This document shows positions 26,701 to 34,850 of a stretch of DNA of 50,880 nucleotides, piece by piece; within the stretch, counting starts at the first letter, position 1; each line of letters begins with the position of its first letter. The position numbers were made by a program, and so were the translations under genes. Location: assembly GCA_004557455.1 (NCBI GenBank), contig SFDX01000018.1:1-50880 (forward strand), written 5' to 3'. Under the pieces are notes generated by a model. It saw only the letters and a list, made by a program, of their open reading frames with translations. It ran no database searches and had not been told where the DNA came from. This DNA is from Akkermansia muciniphila (GTDB taxonomy: Bacteria > Verrucomicrobiota > Verrucomicrobiia > Verrucomicrobiales > Akkermansiaceae).

Positions 26701-28184
26701 CCATCGGCGTTTACAGCTGCAAGACCGAGAACATGTTGGAGCGTTACCCGCGCCCGATGGAAATGGGCAACCGCTGCGACACGAAGTGGGTGGCTGCTAC
26801 GAACAAGGACGGTGTGGGCCTGATGGTGGCCGCCGCCGGTGAGGAGCGGATGAGCTTCTCCGCACTGCCCTGCACGGCGCAGGCCCTGTTTGCGGCTGCG
26901 CACCCGGAGGAGTTGCAGCGCGCCGGCGCAACCATCCTGAGCGTGGATGCCCTCACCCTGGGACTCGGCGGTGCAGCCTGCGGCCCTCGCCCCATCGACC
27001 GCGACATCCCGCTGTCGCACCCCACCACCTTCGCGTTCAACCTGCGTCCCATCATGCCCGGGGATGACGCCCGCGAGCTGGGCCGCGCCGGCATGCCCCT
27101 CACCGGGGCCGTGACGCTCTCCCGCGATGAGCTGGGCTACGTCTCCGCCGCCTGCGGCACCCGCGGGGCCAAGATCACCCTCACCCTGCCGGACGGCACG
27201 GTGCAGGACTACAACGGCCCCTTCCTGCAGCGCGAGGAAGGTGTGCTGCGCGCCACGGCCACCAGCCAGGGTAAGCTGCCGGCCCCGCTCGTCTACATGG
27301 GCTTGGAGGCATGGCGTCCGGATAACCTGCTGCGCATCGTCTCCTGCTCCAGCTCCTCCGGCAAGGCGGAGTCTGCTTGGGCGCTCATCGACGGCCGCCG
27401 CGACACCTTCTGGCACTCGGAATGGCACAAGCCGGCGGCTCCCTACCCGCACGAGGTGGTCATCGACCTCGGTGTGCGCAGCGAGCTGACGGGTATCCGC
27501 ATCATCCCCCGCCAGGGTGAGGAAGGCGGCCGCGTGCGCAAAATCGCGTTCTACCTCTCCGAGGACGGCACAACCTGGCCCGCTGAGCCGGATTGCACGA
27601 TTGAAATGCCGAACGAGGATAACGCCCAGATCGCCCACCTGCCGCAGCGCAAGACAGCTAAGTTCATCAAGATGATCTGTCTGGAACCGATGAACAACAC
27701 GCTCTCCTACGCCGCCATCGCGGAGATTACGCCCATCGTGACACGCGTCATCGGGGAGTACCCGCCCTACGCCTTCCTGACGGTCAACTACGTCAGCTCC
27801 GATCTGCCGGAGGGTGGTGCCGCGCGCAATGTACTGGACGGTAACCCGAACACCTACTGGCACACGATCACCGGCAACACCCTCGCAGGCTTCCCGCATG
27901 AGATCCGCCTCTCCCTCGGTTCTCAGCGCACCCTCAAGGGCATCTCGCTCCGCAGCGCTGCCCCGCAGAAGGGCCGCATCAAGGACTACGAGGTCTACAC
28001 CTCCACCGATGGCAAGGAATGGGGCAAGCCTGTGCTCACCGGCTCTCTGGAGAACACCACGGAGCTGCAGAAGCTCCTCTTCCCCGCCCTCGTGCAGGCG
28101 GAGTACATCCGCATCATCGCCGTCTCGGCCCACGACGGCGGCGACTCTGCCGCCATCTCCACCATCGATGTGCTGACGGACTGA
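23781..28184 (+). CDS. Secreted GH2 beta-galactosidase with two C-terminal discoidin/CBM32-like modules
   Basis: A 1467-residue LacZ-type glycoside hydrolase. A signal peptide (MNLLKTMTMVFTTGLCAGA) precedes the GH2 sugar-binding, immunoglobulin-like and TIM-barrel domains (~30-640). The acid/base Glu is near residue 498 in WSYGNEAGPG and the nucleophile Glu near 559 in VSEYAH. The LacZ small-chain beta domain follows (~760-1060). The last ~300 residues hold two F5/8 type C (CBM32-like) modules: the first around IDGRRDTFWHSEW, the second around LDGNPNTYWHTITG. E. coli LacZ has 1023 residues and no such modules. The enzyme should remove terminal beta-galactose from host glycans, tethered by the carbohydrate-binding modules. 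ATG 23781 follows the promoter; upstream in-frame codons overlap the promoter and are not used. Confidence 0.93.
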   Translation: MNLLKTMTMVFTTGLCAGAELPYAPHPDWEAPERLCEGREDSRAFFTPFANREEALKGGRKDSSLVMSLDGPWKFHWAPAPDKRPVDFYKPEFDVSGWAEIDVPSNWQMRGYGTPIYSNQRYTFIRNWPLVMTPPRTDDEKKYTTPQTEPNAVGSYRRELQLPADWDGREVFIQFDGVDSFFYLWVNGQKVGFSKDSRTAAIFDITPYVKPGANTIAAEVYRYSDGSYLECQDMWRLSGIFRSVSVFSTPRTFIRDFFVHTDFPQNADGTSDYSNATLRVEVDVENRATACGSSVQAELLDAHGKTVGTVDSPAFETAPGKPAKQTLQLPVTAPALWSAEKPNLYRLLLTLRDAEGRITETISRHIGFRDVKLLNGRFLVNGQPVKLKGVNRHESQHANGHSVTEEECRQELLLMKRANINHVRNSHYPQPSFFYEMCDELGIYVCDEANIESHGYYYGELSLSHPDEWEAQHVWRNKNMVEQSKNHPCVVIWSYGNEAGPGKNFEAVRDWIKSRDTSRLTQYERNNDLADLRSNQYPSVNWARDVASRKLNKPWYVSEYAHILCNSMGNLADYWQAFDSSDSIIGGGIWEWIHQSYDQEVTLPDGRRVTRQSYGGDHGEYPNDGIFCIKGVIYSDRTPTPLYAEIRKVHQNAEFAPGSFAAGEDVVIKLRNKFLFTNLNEFEGRWRLLEEGKNEIATGSFTADVAPNSRAELRLSREELRADSLRRDRLYFLEIELSLKQDTDWAEKGYVVAYEQIPVPESFNNYSPDLVPAAYDPNSRVQVRNLDNRVDVIGPDFSISVDKTTGGLFDYKVKGRTLLGAEPTVLLNAFRAPLANDKWAMNQWLTNGLRDMTHDASPMLVDRLEGGVVRISTTVTSRGKRVEALQARDYDRGRFEPEDRGPISDKAFHFSTQMVYTILPNGWVSVQAGIVPSEEKLVLPKLGYTLALPEQFDNVTWYGRGPGENYPDRKAGAPIGVYSCKTENMLERYPRPMEMGNRCDTKWVAATNKDGVGLMVAAAGEERMSFSALPCTAQALFAAAHPEELQRAGATILSVDALTLGLGGAACGPRPIDRDIPLSHPTTFAFNLRPIMPGDDARELGRAGMPLTGAVTLSRDELGYVSAACGTRGAKITLTLPDGTVQDYNGPFLQREEGVLRATATSQGKLPAPLVYMGLEAWRPDNLLRIVSCSSSSGKAESAWALIDGRRDTFWHSEWHKPAAPYPHEVVIDLGVRSELTGIRIIPRQGEEGGRVRKIAFYLSEDGTTWPAEPDCTIEMPNEDNAQIAHLPQRKTAKFIKMICLEPMNNTLSYAAIAEITPIVTRVIGEYPPYAFLTVNYVSSDLPEGGAARNVLDGNPNTYWHTITGNTLAGFPHEIRLSLGSQRTLKGISLRSAAPQKGRIKDYEVYTSTDGKEWGKPVLTGSLENTTELQKLLFPALVQAEYIRIIAVSAHDGGDSAAISTIDVLTD

Positions 28185-28204
28185 GCCCCCGCTTCAACCC
28201 TCCC

Positions 28205-28239
28205 CGCCCCCGCTGCATTCCCCGCAGCGGGGGCGTTTT
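28205..28239 (+). terminator. Terminator of the GH2 gene
   Basis: CGCCCCCGCTGC (28205-28216) and GCAGCGGGGGCG (28224-28235) form a perfect 12-bp stem with a 7-base loop, then TTTT. Confidence 0.9.
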
Positions 28240-28392
28240 CGTACCCGGGCAAAAAGGGTTGACATACGCCCCGAAACGTGCGACGTAGATACTGTAGCAA
28301 TACCGACCTTTCTTCCAAAGTGGGCACATTATACCGTACCCCCTGAAAGATATTCTACAGGTCTATGATTATTTTCCCCGCAAGGTATCAAC

Positions 28393-28440
28393 CACATGCC
28401 CCGAAGCAAGCGGTGAATACCCATATGTACCGCTCATGTG
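28393..28440 (-). other. Nested inverted repeat just downstream of purN
   Basis: ACCGCTCATGTG (28429-28440) pairs with AGCGGT (28409-28414) and CACATG (28393-28398), with a 10-base bulge. It lies 8 bases past the purN stop and could be a 3' structure, but no U tract follows. Confidence 0.3.
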
Positions 28441-28447
28441 TGGGGTC

Positions 28448-29026
28448 TCACACCCGGGAGAGGGCGGAGAGGATGGCGGCGGGGTAGAGGATGTGCTCCT
28501 GAACCTGAATGCGGGCGTGGAGGGACTCCGGGGTATCGCCGGGGAGGACGGGTACAAAGGCCTGCATGATGACCTCGCCGCTGTCCATGCCGGCATCGAC
28601 GTAATGGACGGTGCAGCCGGTTTGGGAGACTCCGGCCTCGAGAGCTTGCTTCCAGGCCTCAACGCCGGGGAAGTTCGGAAGGAGTGCGGGGTGAATGTTG
28701 AGAATGCGGTTGGGGAACGCCTGCAGGAGGGGCTGTTTGACGAGCCTCATGAAGCCGGCCAAGCAAACTAGGTCTACGCGGAGGGCTTGCAGCTTAGCTG
28801 CGATCTCGGCCTGCAGCTCAAGCGGAAACTTGTTTTTGTAACCGCCGCAGTCCATATACTCGGCCGGGACACCGCGGCGGCGAGCACGCTCCAGGATGAA
28901 AGCATCCTCATGATCGGAGAGAACGATGACGACCTCGGCATCCAGCCGTCCATCATCGATGGCGTTGAAGATGGACTGACAGTTGCTGCCGCTACCGGAC
29001 CCCAAAACAGCTAAGCGAATACTCAT
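28448..29026 (-). CDS. purN: Phosphoribosylglycinamide formyltransferase
   Basis: A 192-residue folate-dependent GAR transformylase for the third step of purine synthesis. The N-terminal phosphate-binding loop is VLGSGSGSNCQSIF. The folate and catalytic region has LAGFMRL, then ILNIHPALLPNFPG (catalytic Asn and His), then HYVDAGMDSGEVI with the catalytic Asp. The length is normal. It is a single-gene unit read from a promoter nine bases upstream of the ATG, divergent from hemC. Confidence 0.95.
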   Translation of the reverse strand: MSIRLAVLGSGSGSNCQSIFNAIDDGRLDAEVVIVLSDHEDAFILERARRRGVPAEYMDCGGYKNKFPLELQAEIAAKLQALRVDLVCLAGFMRLVKQPLLQAFPNRILNIHPALLPNFPGVEAWKQALEAGVSQTGCTVHYVDAGMDSGEVIMQAFVPVLPGDTPESLHARIQVQEHILYPAAILSALSRV

Positions 29027-29035
29027 ATCGGCACC

Positions 29036-29064
29036 ACTTTACCGAAACGAAGGCGACTTGTCAA
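29036..29064 (-). promoter_or_regulatory. purN promoter, near-leaderless
   Basis: On the minus strand a perfect TTGACA (29064-29059), 17 bp, TAAAGT (29041-29036), then nine bases to ATG 29026. Confidence 0.65.
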
Positions 29065-29105
29065 CGCCAAACGCATACAGGAACACGATAAACCCCGCTT
29101 TGAGC

Positions 29106-29135
29106 TTGTCGGCCCCCACCGGAATGTGATAGAAT
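29106..29135 (+). promoter_or_regulatory. hemC promoter, leaderless layout
   Basis: TTGTCG (29106-29111), 18 bp, TAGAAT (29130-29135; 5 of 6), then exactly six bases to ATG 29142. Confidence 0.6.
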
Positions 29136-29141
29136 GGGCCC

Positions 29142-30074
29142 ATGCAGAAGGAAATCAAGATAGGAACGCGGGCGAGCGAGCTGGCCCTGGTGCAAACGAA
29201 ACTGGTTATCGCGGCGCTGGAGAAGGAGCATCCGGGTCTGCGTTGCACCATTTGCCCCATTAAGACTGCGGGAGACGCCCGGACGGACCTGCCGCTGCAA
29301 GAGGTCAACAAAGCCACCGGCACACAGGATAAAGGCGTGTTCATCGCCGCGCTGGAGGAGGCCCTGGCCGAGGGTAAGGTAGATTGCGCTGTCCACAGCC
29401 TCAAGGACATGCCCGGACAGAGTGATGCACGCTTTACCCTTGCCGCCTACATGCCGCGCGAGGAGCGGGGGGATGTGCTGGTGGTAAAACCCGGGGCACG
29501 GATGGATTTCCCCACCATCGCAACCGGCAGTGTGCGACGGGCTCATTTTATGCGCTGCTACCGGAGCGGACGCTGCCGCATTGTACCGACCCGCGGCAAT
29601 GTGCAAACCCGCCTGCGGAAACTGCTGGAGAACGATGAGGTGGATGCTACGCTGCTGGCCCGCGCCGGCCTGAACCGCCTGGGCTACACCGGGCATACTC
29701 TGAGCCTGGACGGGCAGAACCTGCACTTGGTCGATTTATCGGAGGACTCCTTTATGCCAGCCCTCGGGCAGGGAACCATCGTGGTCGAAACCCGCTCGGA
29801 GGACATCGCCATGCAGCAGCTTCTTGCCCCCATCAACGATGAACACGCCGCCACCGAGGCCCGCTGCGAGCGAGCCTTCCTGGCGCTGCTGGGGGCAGAC
29901 TGCTCGGTACCCGTGGGCGGCTATGCTACCGTGCATGGCAAGGCGCTGATGTTCCGCGCCATCTACTTTACGGCAGAGGGACGCCCCATCCGCCTCACCC
30001 GCCGCGGCTTTGCGGCAGACCCGGAAGCCGTGGCCCGGCAGGCCTACGAGGACCTGCGCGCTCGCATGGATTAA
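29142..30074 (+). CDS. hemC: Porphobilinogen deaminase (hydroxymethylbilane synthase)
   Basis: A 310-residue enzyme joining four porphobilinogen units into hydroxymethylbilane for haem and other tetrapyrroles. The N-terminus IGTRASELALVQT and the DCAVHSLKDMPG motif (catalytic Asp region) are typical. GSVRRA and PTRGNVQTRL bind substrate carboxylates, and the cofactor-attachment Cys is C254 in GADCSVPVGGYA. No Shine-Dalgarno sequence precedes the ATG. The stop codon is interlocked with that of the converging ABC ATPase gene: both use the palindrome TTAA at 30071-30074. Confidence 0.95.
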   Translation: MQKEIKIGTRASELALVQTKLVIAALEKEHPGLRCTICPIKTAGDARTDLPLQEVNKATGTQDKGVFIAALEEALAEGKVDCAVHSLKDMPGQSDARFTLAAYMPREERGDVLVVKPGARMDFPTIATGSVRRAHFMRCYRSGRCRIVPTRGNVQTRLRKLLENDEVDATLLARAGLNRLGYTGHTLSLDGQNLHLVDLSEDSFMPALGQGTIVVETRSEDIAMQQLLAPINDEHAATEARCERAFLALLGADCSVPVGGYATVHGKALMFRAIYFTAEGRPIRLTRRGFAADPEAVARQAYEDLRARMD

Positions 30075-31066
30075 GCACCGGCCACCGGCAGGGGGGCGCA
30101 CACCGGGCAGGCTTCCACCCAATGCCCCGGCAAAGCCTCCACTACCTTCGGCCGTCGCGTCAGGCGCTCCGGATTCACCCCACAGCGTTGGCAGAAACGG
30201 CAGCCCGGCACGTAATCCCGCACCGCCGGCACCGAGCCGGGGATGGTGGGTAGGAAGGTCTTGGGCTCGTACTCCAAGCGCGGCATGGCCGACAAAAGGG
30301 CCTTGGTATACGCGTGCAGCGGGTTGGCAAAGAGTTCCCGCACCTCGGCCCGCTCCACCACGCGCCCGGCATACATCACGACCACATAATCGCAATTCTG
30401 CGCAATCACCCCCAAATCATGCGTGATAAGCAAGCAGGAGGCCCCCACCGCCCCGCGCACACGGCGCAGCAGATGCAGAATTTGGCGTTGCACGGTTACA
30501 TCTAACGCTGTTGTCGGCTCATCGGCAATGATAAGCTCCGGTTTACAAGCCAAAGCCATGGCAATCATGGCGCGCTGCCGCATACCGCCGGAGAGCGAGC
30601 TCGGGTACTCCGCCGCGCGTAAATCCGCGCGTGGAATGCGCACCTGATGCAGCAGATTCACGGCCTCCACCCAAGCAGCGTCCGGTGACATCCCCCCGTG
30701 CAGGATGAGCGACTCGGCAATTTGATCGCCGATGGTGTGCACGGGATTCAAGGCATGCGTGGGCTCTTGAAATACCATGCTGATCTGCGCCCCGCGAATG
30801 TTGCGCAGCTCCTGAAGCGGCATCTTGAGCAAATCCTGCCCGTGAAAGAGTGCTTGCCCCCCCAAAATGTGGCCGTAGGGTTGAGGCAGTAGGCGCAGGA
30901 TGCTCATGGCCGTCACGCTTTTACCGCAGCCGCTTTCCCCGACAATGCCCACGCATTTACCCCGCGGCACGCTGAAGCTCACGTCCTCCACCGCCGCGCG
31001 TATGCCGAACTCGTCCTCAAAGCCGGCAGACAGGTTGCGCACCTCCAGTATGGTCTCATTGATCAT
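30071..31066 (-). CDS. Peptide ABC transporter ATP-binding protein (OppD/DppD type)
   Basis: A 331-residue ATPase. Walker A is GIVGESGCGKS (~40-50), the Q-loop is in MVFQEPTHALNP, the ABC signature is LSGGMRQR, Walker B is LIIADEPTTALD, and the switch His is in LLITHDLG. The C-terminal oligopeptide-type extension has a Cys-rich stretch, PGCRFCQRCG. It powers import through the OppB/OppC-like permeases encoded upstream. It follows the binding-protein gene by 2 bases. Most such importers have two different ATPases or a fused pair; only one is encoded here, so it may act as a homodimer or pair with a subunit encoded elsewhere. Confidence 0.92.
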   Translation of the reverse strand: MINETILEVRNLSAGFEDEFGIRAAVEDVSFSVPRGKCVGIVGESGCGKSVTAMSILRLLPQPYGHILGGQALFHGQDLLKMPLQELRNIRGAQISMVFQEPTHALNPVHTIGDQIAESLILHGGMSPDAAWVEAVNLLHQVRIPRADLRAAEYPSSLSGGMRQRAMIAMALACKPELIIADEPTTALDVTVQRQILHLLRRVRGAVGASCLLITHDLGVIAQNCDYVVVMYAGRVVERAEVRELFANPLHAYTKALLSAMPRLEYEPKTFLPTIPGSVPAVRDYVPGCRFCQRCGVNPERLTRRPKVVEALPGHWVEACPVCAPLPVAGA

Positions 31067-31068
31067 GG

Positions 31069-33258
31069 CTAACGAAGATTCTGTGGCAGGGGGATGACCA
31101 TCTCCTGCTCGTTGATGGAGTCCGCCTCATCGCGGGACCGGAGCAGCTCATCCCGCATCTTCTCATCTATCCAATACACATGACTGTCCAGCGGGTCATG
31201 ATATCGCGGGGGACAGAAGGTGTAGTCCGGGGTCTGCGGCCAACGCACCCAGCGCCACTGGGCAAAGCGACAATAGGGAGAACACCAGCCCGGCACCCAG
31301 GCGTAGGTAGCTGCCACCAAGCGCTGCAGGCGATGATTGGCAGCAACGGCCTGCTGCTCCGTGGCAGCCGTTCGGCAGGCCAGAATCGCCAGGTCGATTT
31401 CGGGCGAGGCGGTGGCTGTCACGTTCGCGGTGCCCCGCACCGGTGTGCCGGAAGGACTGTAGGCATCCCCGGAGAGGAAAAAGAGCCCCGGATCCGGCAG
31501 AGGAGGGGAGAAGCTCCAAGAGAAAATGGCAGCGGTGTACTGCTTATCCTTCACCTTCACATAAAAGAGCGTGTCATCCAGGGACTCCGAGCGCAGATCC
31601 AACCCGCAGCGGGCCGCGTAGGTGCGGAGTACCTCCATGCAGTTTTCATACAGGGGGTCGATGCGTGAGGTAACCGTCACCTGCAGACGGGTTCCGTCCG
31701 GCTTGCAGAGAATGCCGTCCGTCCCCTCGCGAGTGTAGCCGGCACGGGCAAAGCAGGCGCGGGCTTCATCCTCATCATATTGAGTCGGCTTGATGTTGTC
31801 ATCGGAATACTGCCCGAAGCCGCTGAAATACGAGCCACTGCGCCGGGCGTCTCCCCGGAAGACCGTGTCGATGACGGACTTGATATTCAGTGCATGGTGG
31901 AAACCCTTTCGGAAATCCTTATTATCAAACGGAGCACGGGAACAGTTAAGGTGAAAGCCGAAGCTGCTGAGCGGCCAGAGGTTGAAGAACTGTACACGCT
32001 GAATGAAGCCGGCATGCACCTCCGGGATTTCCAAACCCTCGTACCAGAAATCGGAGTTGCGTCCGCTGAGCACATCCAGTTGCCCCAAGCGAAAGAGCTC
32101 GCGGCGCTTGGAGGCCTCGGCAATGAATGAATAGGAGATGGCATCCACATTGCAGGTATTGCGGGTATACTTGCGATCCGCTGCCCACCAATTTCTCACG
32201 CGGGAGAGGGTGAGTGAGCGCCCCAGGACGACGCCGTCCGCAGACAGCGTATACCCGCCTGTGGTGGGCGGCACACGCCACTGGTAGCGTGCGGGGTAGT
32301 CTGCGCCGAACTCTGCATAAAAGGCCGTGCAGCAGGCCGGCACGGCAGCGTAGAACGGCGCATAGGGTCGCGGCGTGCGAAGGTGTACGGCCAGCGTGCG
32401 GTTGCCGTAGATGGTTATACCCGCGAAGTTACGGTAGTAGTCCTCGAAAAACGGCTCTCCGGAGAACGGGGAGGTGCGCACGTACAGTGCCGTGACAAAA
32501 TCTCGCGTGGTCAGTTTACAACCGTCGGAGAACCGGGCTTTCTCATCAATGTGGAAGTAGACCGTCAGGCCGTCCGGGGACACGGCCCAGCGGTCTGCCG
32601 TACCGGGGATGATTCGACCCGTGAGCGGATGCAGCCGAACGAGCGGCATGTCGATATCATCATACAGGTAACGGCGGGTAGAGTTGTTGCTGTTAGGCCC
32701 AAAGGGGCGCAGCGTGTTGGGGAAAGCATGAGCCAGGGCCAAGCGAAGGGTTCCGCCTTTCTCTGCCTCCGGGCTGCCTATCTCCGGCTCATCCGCACCG
32801 GTCTGCCAATCCAGCCCGGCAGGCAGATCGGCCTCGCGGGCAAAGCGCAGGTAATTACCCCGCCGCAGAGCCGCAGAGGCGGTCTTGAAGCGGTGCAGAG
32901 CCAGTCGGAACTGCACCCCTGCCTTGCGGCGCTCATCGGGCTGCAAGGGGTGAGAAAAGACCTCGCGATAACAGCGAGCAAGCTCCGAGGCACCTTCAGC
33001 CGCCTCCTGCTGCAGGTGGCGCTGCACCGTAGCATTCCAGTGCTCCGGGAAGCCCGGGAAACCCTGCGGCACATGCCAGCGGCGCGCGTAAGCAGGCACC
33101 GGGGCATCCTCCGCAAAGGCATAGGGCATGCTCTTGTCCGTCGGGTGCTTCCAGGTGGTGCCTTCATGCTCCTCTCGGCCCCCGCAGCCCACCAGCAGCA
33201 GACACCCCAGCACCCCGCATATGCCGGCCCACGCCGTTCCTGTTCGTTGCTTCTTCAT
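31069..33258 (-). CDS. Extracytoplasmic peptide-binding lipoprotein (SBP family 5, YejA-like)
   Basis: A 729-residue family 5 solute-binding protein. The N-terminus is a lipoprotein signal with the lipobox LLVGC (Cys near residue 25). Roughly 110 residues of extra N-terminal sequence precede the family core, which starts at KGGTLRLALAHAFPNTLRPF. Further family segments include AVSPDGLTVYFHIDEKARFSDG and TTRDFVTALYVRTSPFSGEP. It should capture peptides in the periplasm and deliver them to the permease pair. The gene overlaps the preceding permease gene by 4 bases and is followed 2 bases later by the ATPase gene. Ligand size and sequence cannot be predicted. Confidence 0.9.
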   Translation of the reverse strand: MKKQRTGTAWAGICGVLGCLLLVGCGGREEHEGTTWKHPTDKSMPYAFAEDAPVPAYARRWHVPQGFPGFPEHWNATVQRHLQQEAAEGASELARCYREVFSHPLQPDERRKAGVQFRLALHRFKTASAALRRGNYLRFAREADLPAGLDWQTGADEPEIGSPEAEKGGTLRLALAHAFPNTLRPFGPNSNNSTRRYLYDDIDMPLVRLHPLTGRIIPGTADRWAVSPDGLTVYFHIDEKARFSDGCKLTTRDFVTALYVRTSPFSGEPFFEDYYRNFAGITIYGNRTLAVHLRTPRPYAPFYAAVPACCTAFYAEFGADYPARYQWRVPPTTGGYTLSADGVVLGRSLTLSRVRNWWAADRKYTRNTCNVDAISYSFIAEASKRRELFRLGQLDVLSGRNSDFWYEGLEIPEVHAGFIQRVQFFNLWPLSSFGFHLNCSRAPFDNKDFRKGFHHALNIKSVIDTVFRGDARRSGSYFSGFGQYSDDNIKPTQYDEDEARACFARAGYTREGTDGILCKPDGTRLQVTVTSRIDPLYENCMEVLRTYAARCGLDLRSESLDDTLFYVKVKDKQYTAAIFSWSFSPPLPDPGLFFLSGDAYSPSGTPVRGTANVTATASPEIDLAILACRTAATEQQAVAANHRLQRLVAATYAWVPGWCSPYCRFAQWRWVRWPQTPDYTFCPPRYHDPLDSHVYWIDEKMRDELLRSRDEADSINEQEMVIPLPQNLR

Positions 33259-34850
33259 TCGTAGTAGGTGTTGCGTCTGGGGTCAAATGCTTCTCGTATT
33301 CCCTCGCCGATGAAGGTCACTAACAGCAGCAGGGTCACCAGTGCCACAAAGGCGGAGGACACCACCCAGGGGCAGGACAAGTTGGCCAAGCCATCGTTCA
33401 GCAGGCGTCCCCAGCCGGGGTAGGTCTCCGGAAGGCCGAAGCCCATGTAGTCCAGCGAGGCCAGAGCCAGCACAAGGGAGGCTATACTGAAAGGCACGAG
33501 TGTGATGATAATGCCGGTGAGATTCGGTAAAATGTGGCAGCGCATGATGTACAGAGGACCCGCGCCCATTACCTGAGCGGCGGCCACGTAATCGCGAGCT
33601 CTCACCTTCATCGTGGTGGTTCGCACCAAGTAAGTTATGTGCATCCAGCCGAACATGGCCAGCAGGGACAGAATCAGGAACATGCCGCGCAGATCTGCGG
33701 GTACAAAGCCGCTCAGGATCATCACCGCAAACAGAAACGGAATCTGGGAGAATACCTCGATGATACGCTGCGTGAGCAAATCGACCTTGCCGCCGAAGTA
33801 TCCCATCACCATGCCGACGCTCAGGCCGATGAGGTAGATGACGGGAAGGTAGAAGAGGGTGGCCTTGATGTTGACCTGTAATCCGCCGTAGAGGTAGGCA
33901 AGGATATCTATCCCACGGCTGTTGGTGCCCAGAAGGTGCCCGCCTGTAAAGGGGGGGGCCGGGTGGTAGAGGATGCGGTGCAGGGTGTCTTTGGGGGTCA
34001 ACTCCAGGAAGTCATAGATGCTTCCTTCCCCCGTGTAGGTGTAGTCCTTGAGTCGCCCGCGTTTGTAGGTGATGGAGGCCACCTCGCGGCGGTCGCGGTC
34101 CCAACCCTGGGCATTCCCCTCGGCATAGCCGTTGCGGTAGCGGAGGCGCAGGTGCGGCAGGCCGTCCTCGTACAGGCGGCAGGCCAAGCCATTGTAAGGG
34201 GCCTTGCCGTCGTGGGTCATCAATTTGCCGCCTTGCATGGGCAGTTCCTCCGTGGGGAATGGTACCACATCCATGGTGGGTGCATAGGCTACCGGGGGCA
34301 TGATCACGCAGGAGGGGGCCCCGGGGCTGCCGGAGGCGGCTTTCAGCTTGCGGTAATTGGCCTCGGCGGGGGCATCATTTCCCTTCAGTCCGAAGACGGA
34401 GCCGGGGATGATGGCGCGCGTGAAGGCGGGGAAGTACCACTGCCCCTCGTACTCCACGGCCAGTGCACGCTTGCCGACCAAGCACTGGTCCAGGGCTGCC
34501 AGCAGCACAATACCCACCAGTAGCACCAGAGACCAGAACCCTCGTCGCAGGCTTCGGAAGCGGCGCCAACGCATGATTTGCTCCGGGGGCATGCGCAGGC
34601 TCTCCTTAGAGCGAAGCAGTATCACGATTCCGACCACGGCCAACACCACCATGCACAGCCACCCGAACCAATTGAATTGGCCTTCGGCCGCCAAGGGGCT
34701 GATCCACCACCCCGGGCAATGCAGAAACGGCAGCTCGCGCGCTACCGTAAAAGGCCACGAGAGGGTGGGGATCAACCAGCCGAAAAGCTCACCCATGCAG
34801 CCCAAAGCGGCGGCAAGCAAGATGAACACACCCGTCAGATTCTTCTTCAT
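33255..34850 (-). CDS. Peptide ABC transporter permease, OppC/YejE type, with MORN_2-like periplasmic insertion
   Basis: A 531-residue inner-membrane permease; OppC relatives are usually 300-350 residues. The C-terminal ~250 residues are a standard BPD-transp_1 domain with GTNSRGIDILAYLYGG, the coupling region RARDYVAAAQVMGAG, and transmembrane helices. The first ~120 residues add extra helices. Between them lies a ~170-residue soluble region containing YNGLACRLYEDGLPHL, LRYRNGYAEGNAQGWD and SITYKRGRLKDY, whose spacing looks like MORN_2 (YwqK-type) repeats. Such repeats are not expected in importer permeases. The gene overlaps both neighbours by 4 bases, so it is certainly part of the operon. 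Confidence 0.9.
   Translation of the reverse strand: MKKNLTGVFILLAAALGCMGELFGWLIPTLSWPFTVARELPFLHCPGWWISPLAAEGQFNWFGWLCMVVLAVVGIVILLRSKESLRMPPEQIMRWRRFRSLRRGFWSLVLLVGIVLLAALDQCLVGKRALAVEYEGQWYFPAFTRAIIPGSVFGLKGNDAPAEANYRKLKAASGSPGAPSCVIMPPVAYAPTMDVVPFPTEELPMQGGKLMTHDGKAPYNGLACRLYEDGLPHLRLRYRNGYAEGNAQGWDRDRREVASITYKRGRLKDYTYTGEGSIYDFLELTPKDTLHRILYHPAPPFTGGHLLGTNSRGIDILAYLYGGLQVNIKATLFYLPVIYLIGLSVGMVMGYFGGKVDLLTQRIIEVFSQIPFLFAVMILSGFVPADLRGMFLILSLLAMFGWMHITYLVRTTTMKVRARDYVAAAQVMGAGPLYIMRCHILPNLTGIIITLVPFSIASLVLALASLDYMGFGLPETYPGWGRLLNDGLANLSCPWVVSSAFVALVTLLLLVTFIGEGIREAFDPRRNTYYE

Noticed and set aside
24867..28133. 1088-codon open frame on the minus strand
   Set aside because: It is antisense to the GH2 gene, whose domains and catalytic motifs are intact. 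The frame has the low-complexity His/Arg/Val-rich look produced by GC-rich codon bias and no recognisable motif.
28258..28300. TTGACA at 28259 considered as a promoter for a small RNA downstream of the GH2 gene
   Set aside because: The nearest -10-like TAGATA is 21 bp away, too far, and no terminator or reading frame follows.
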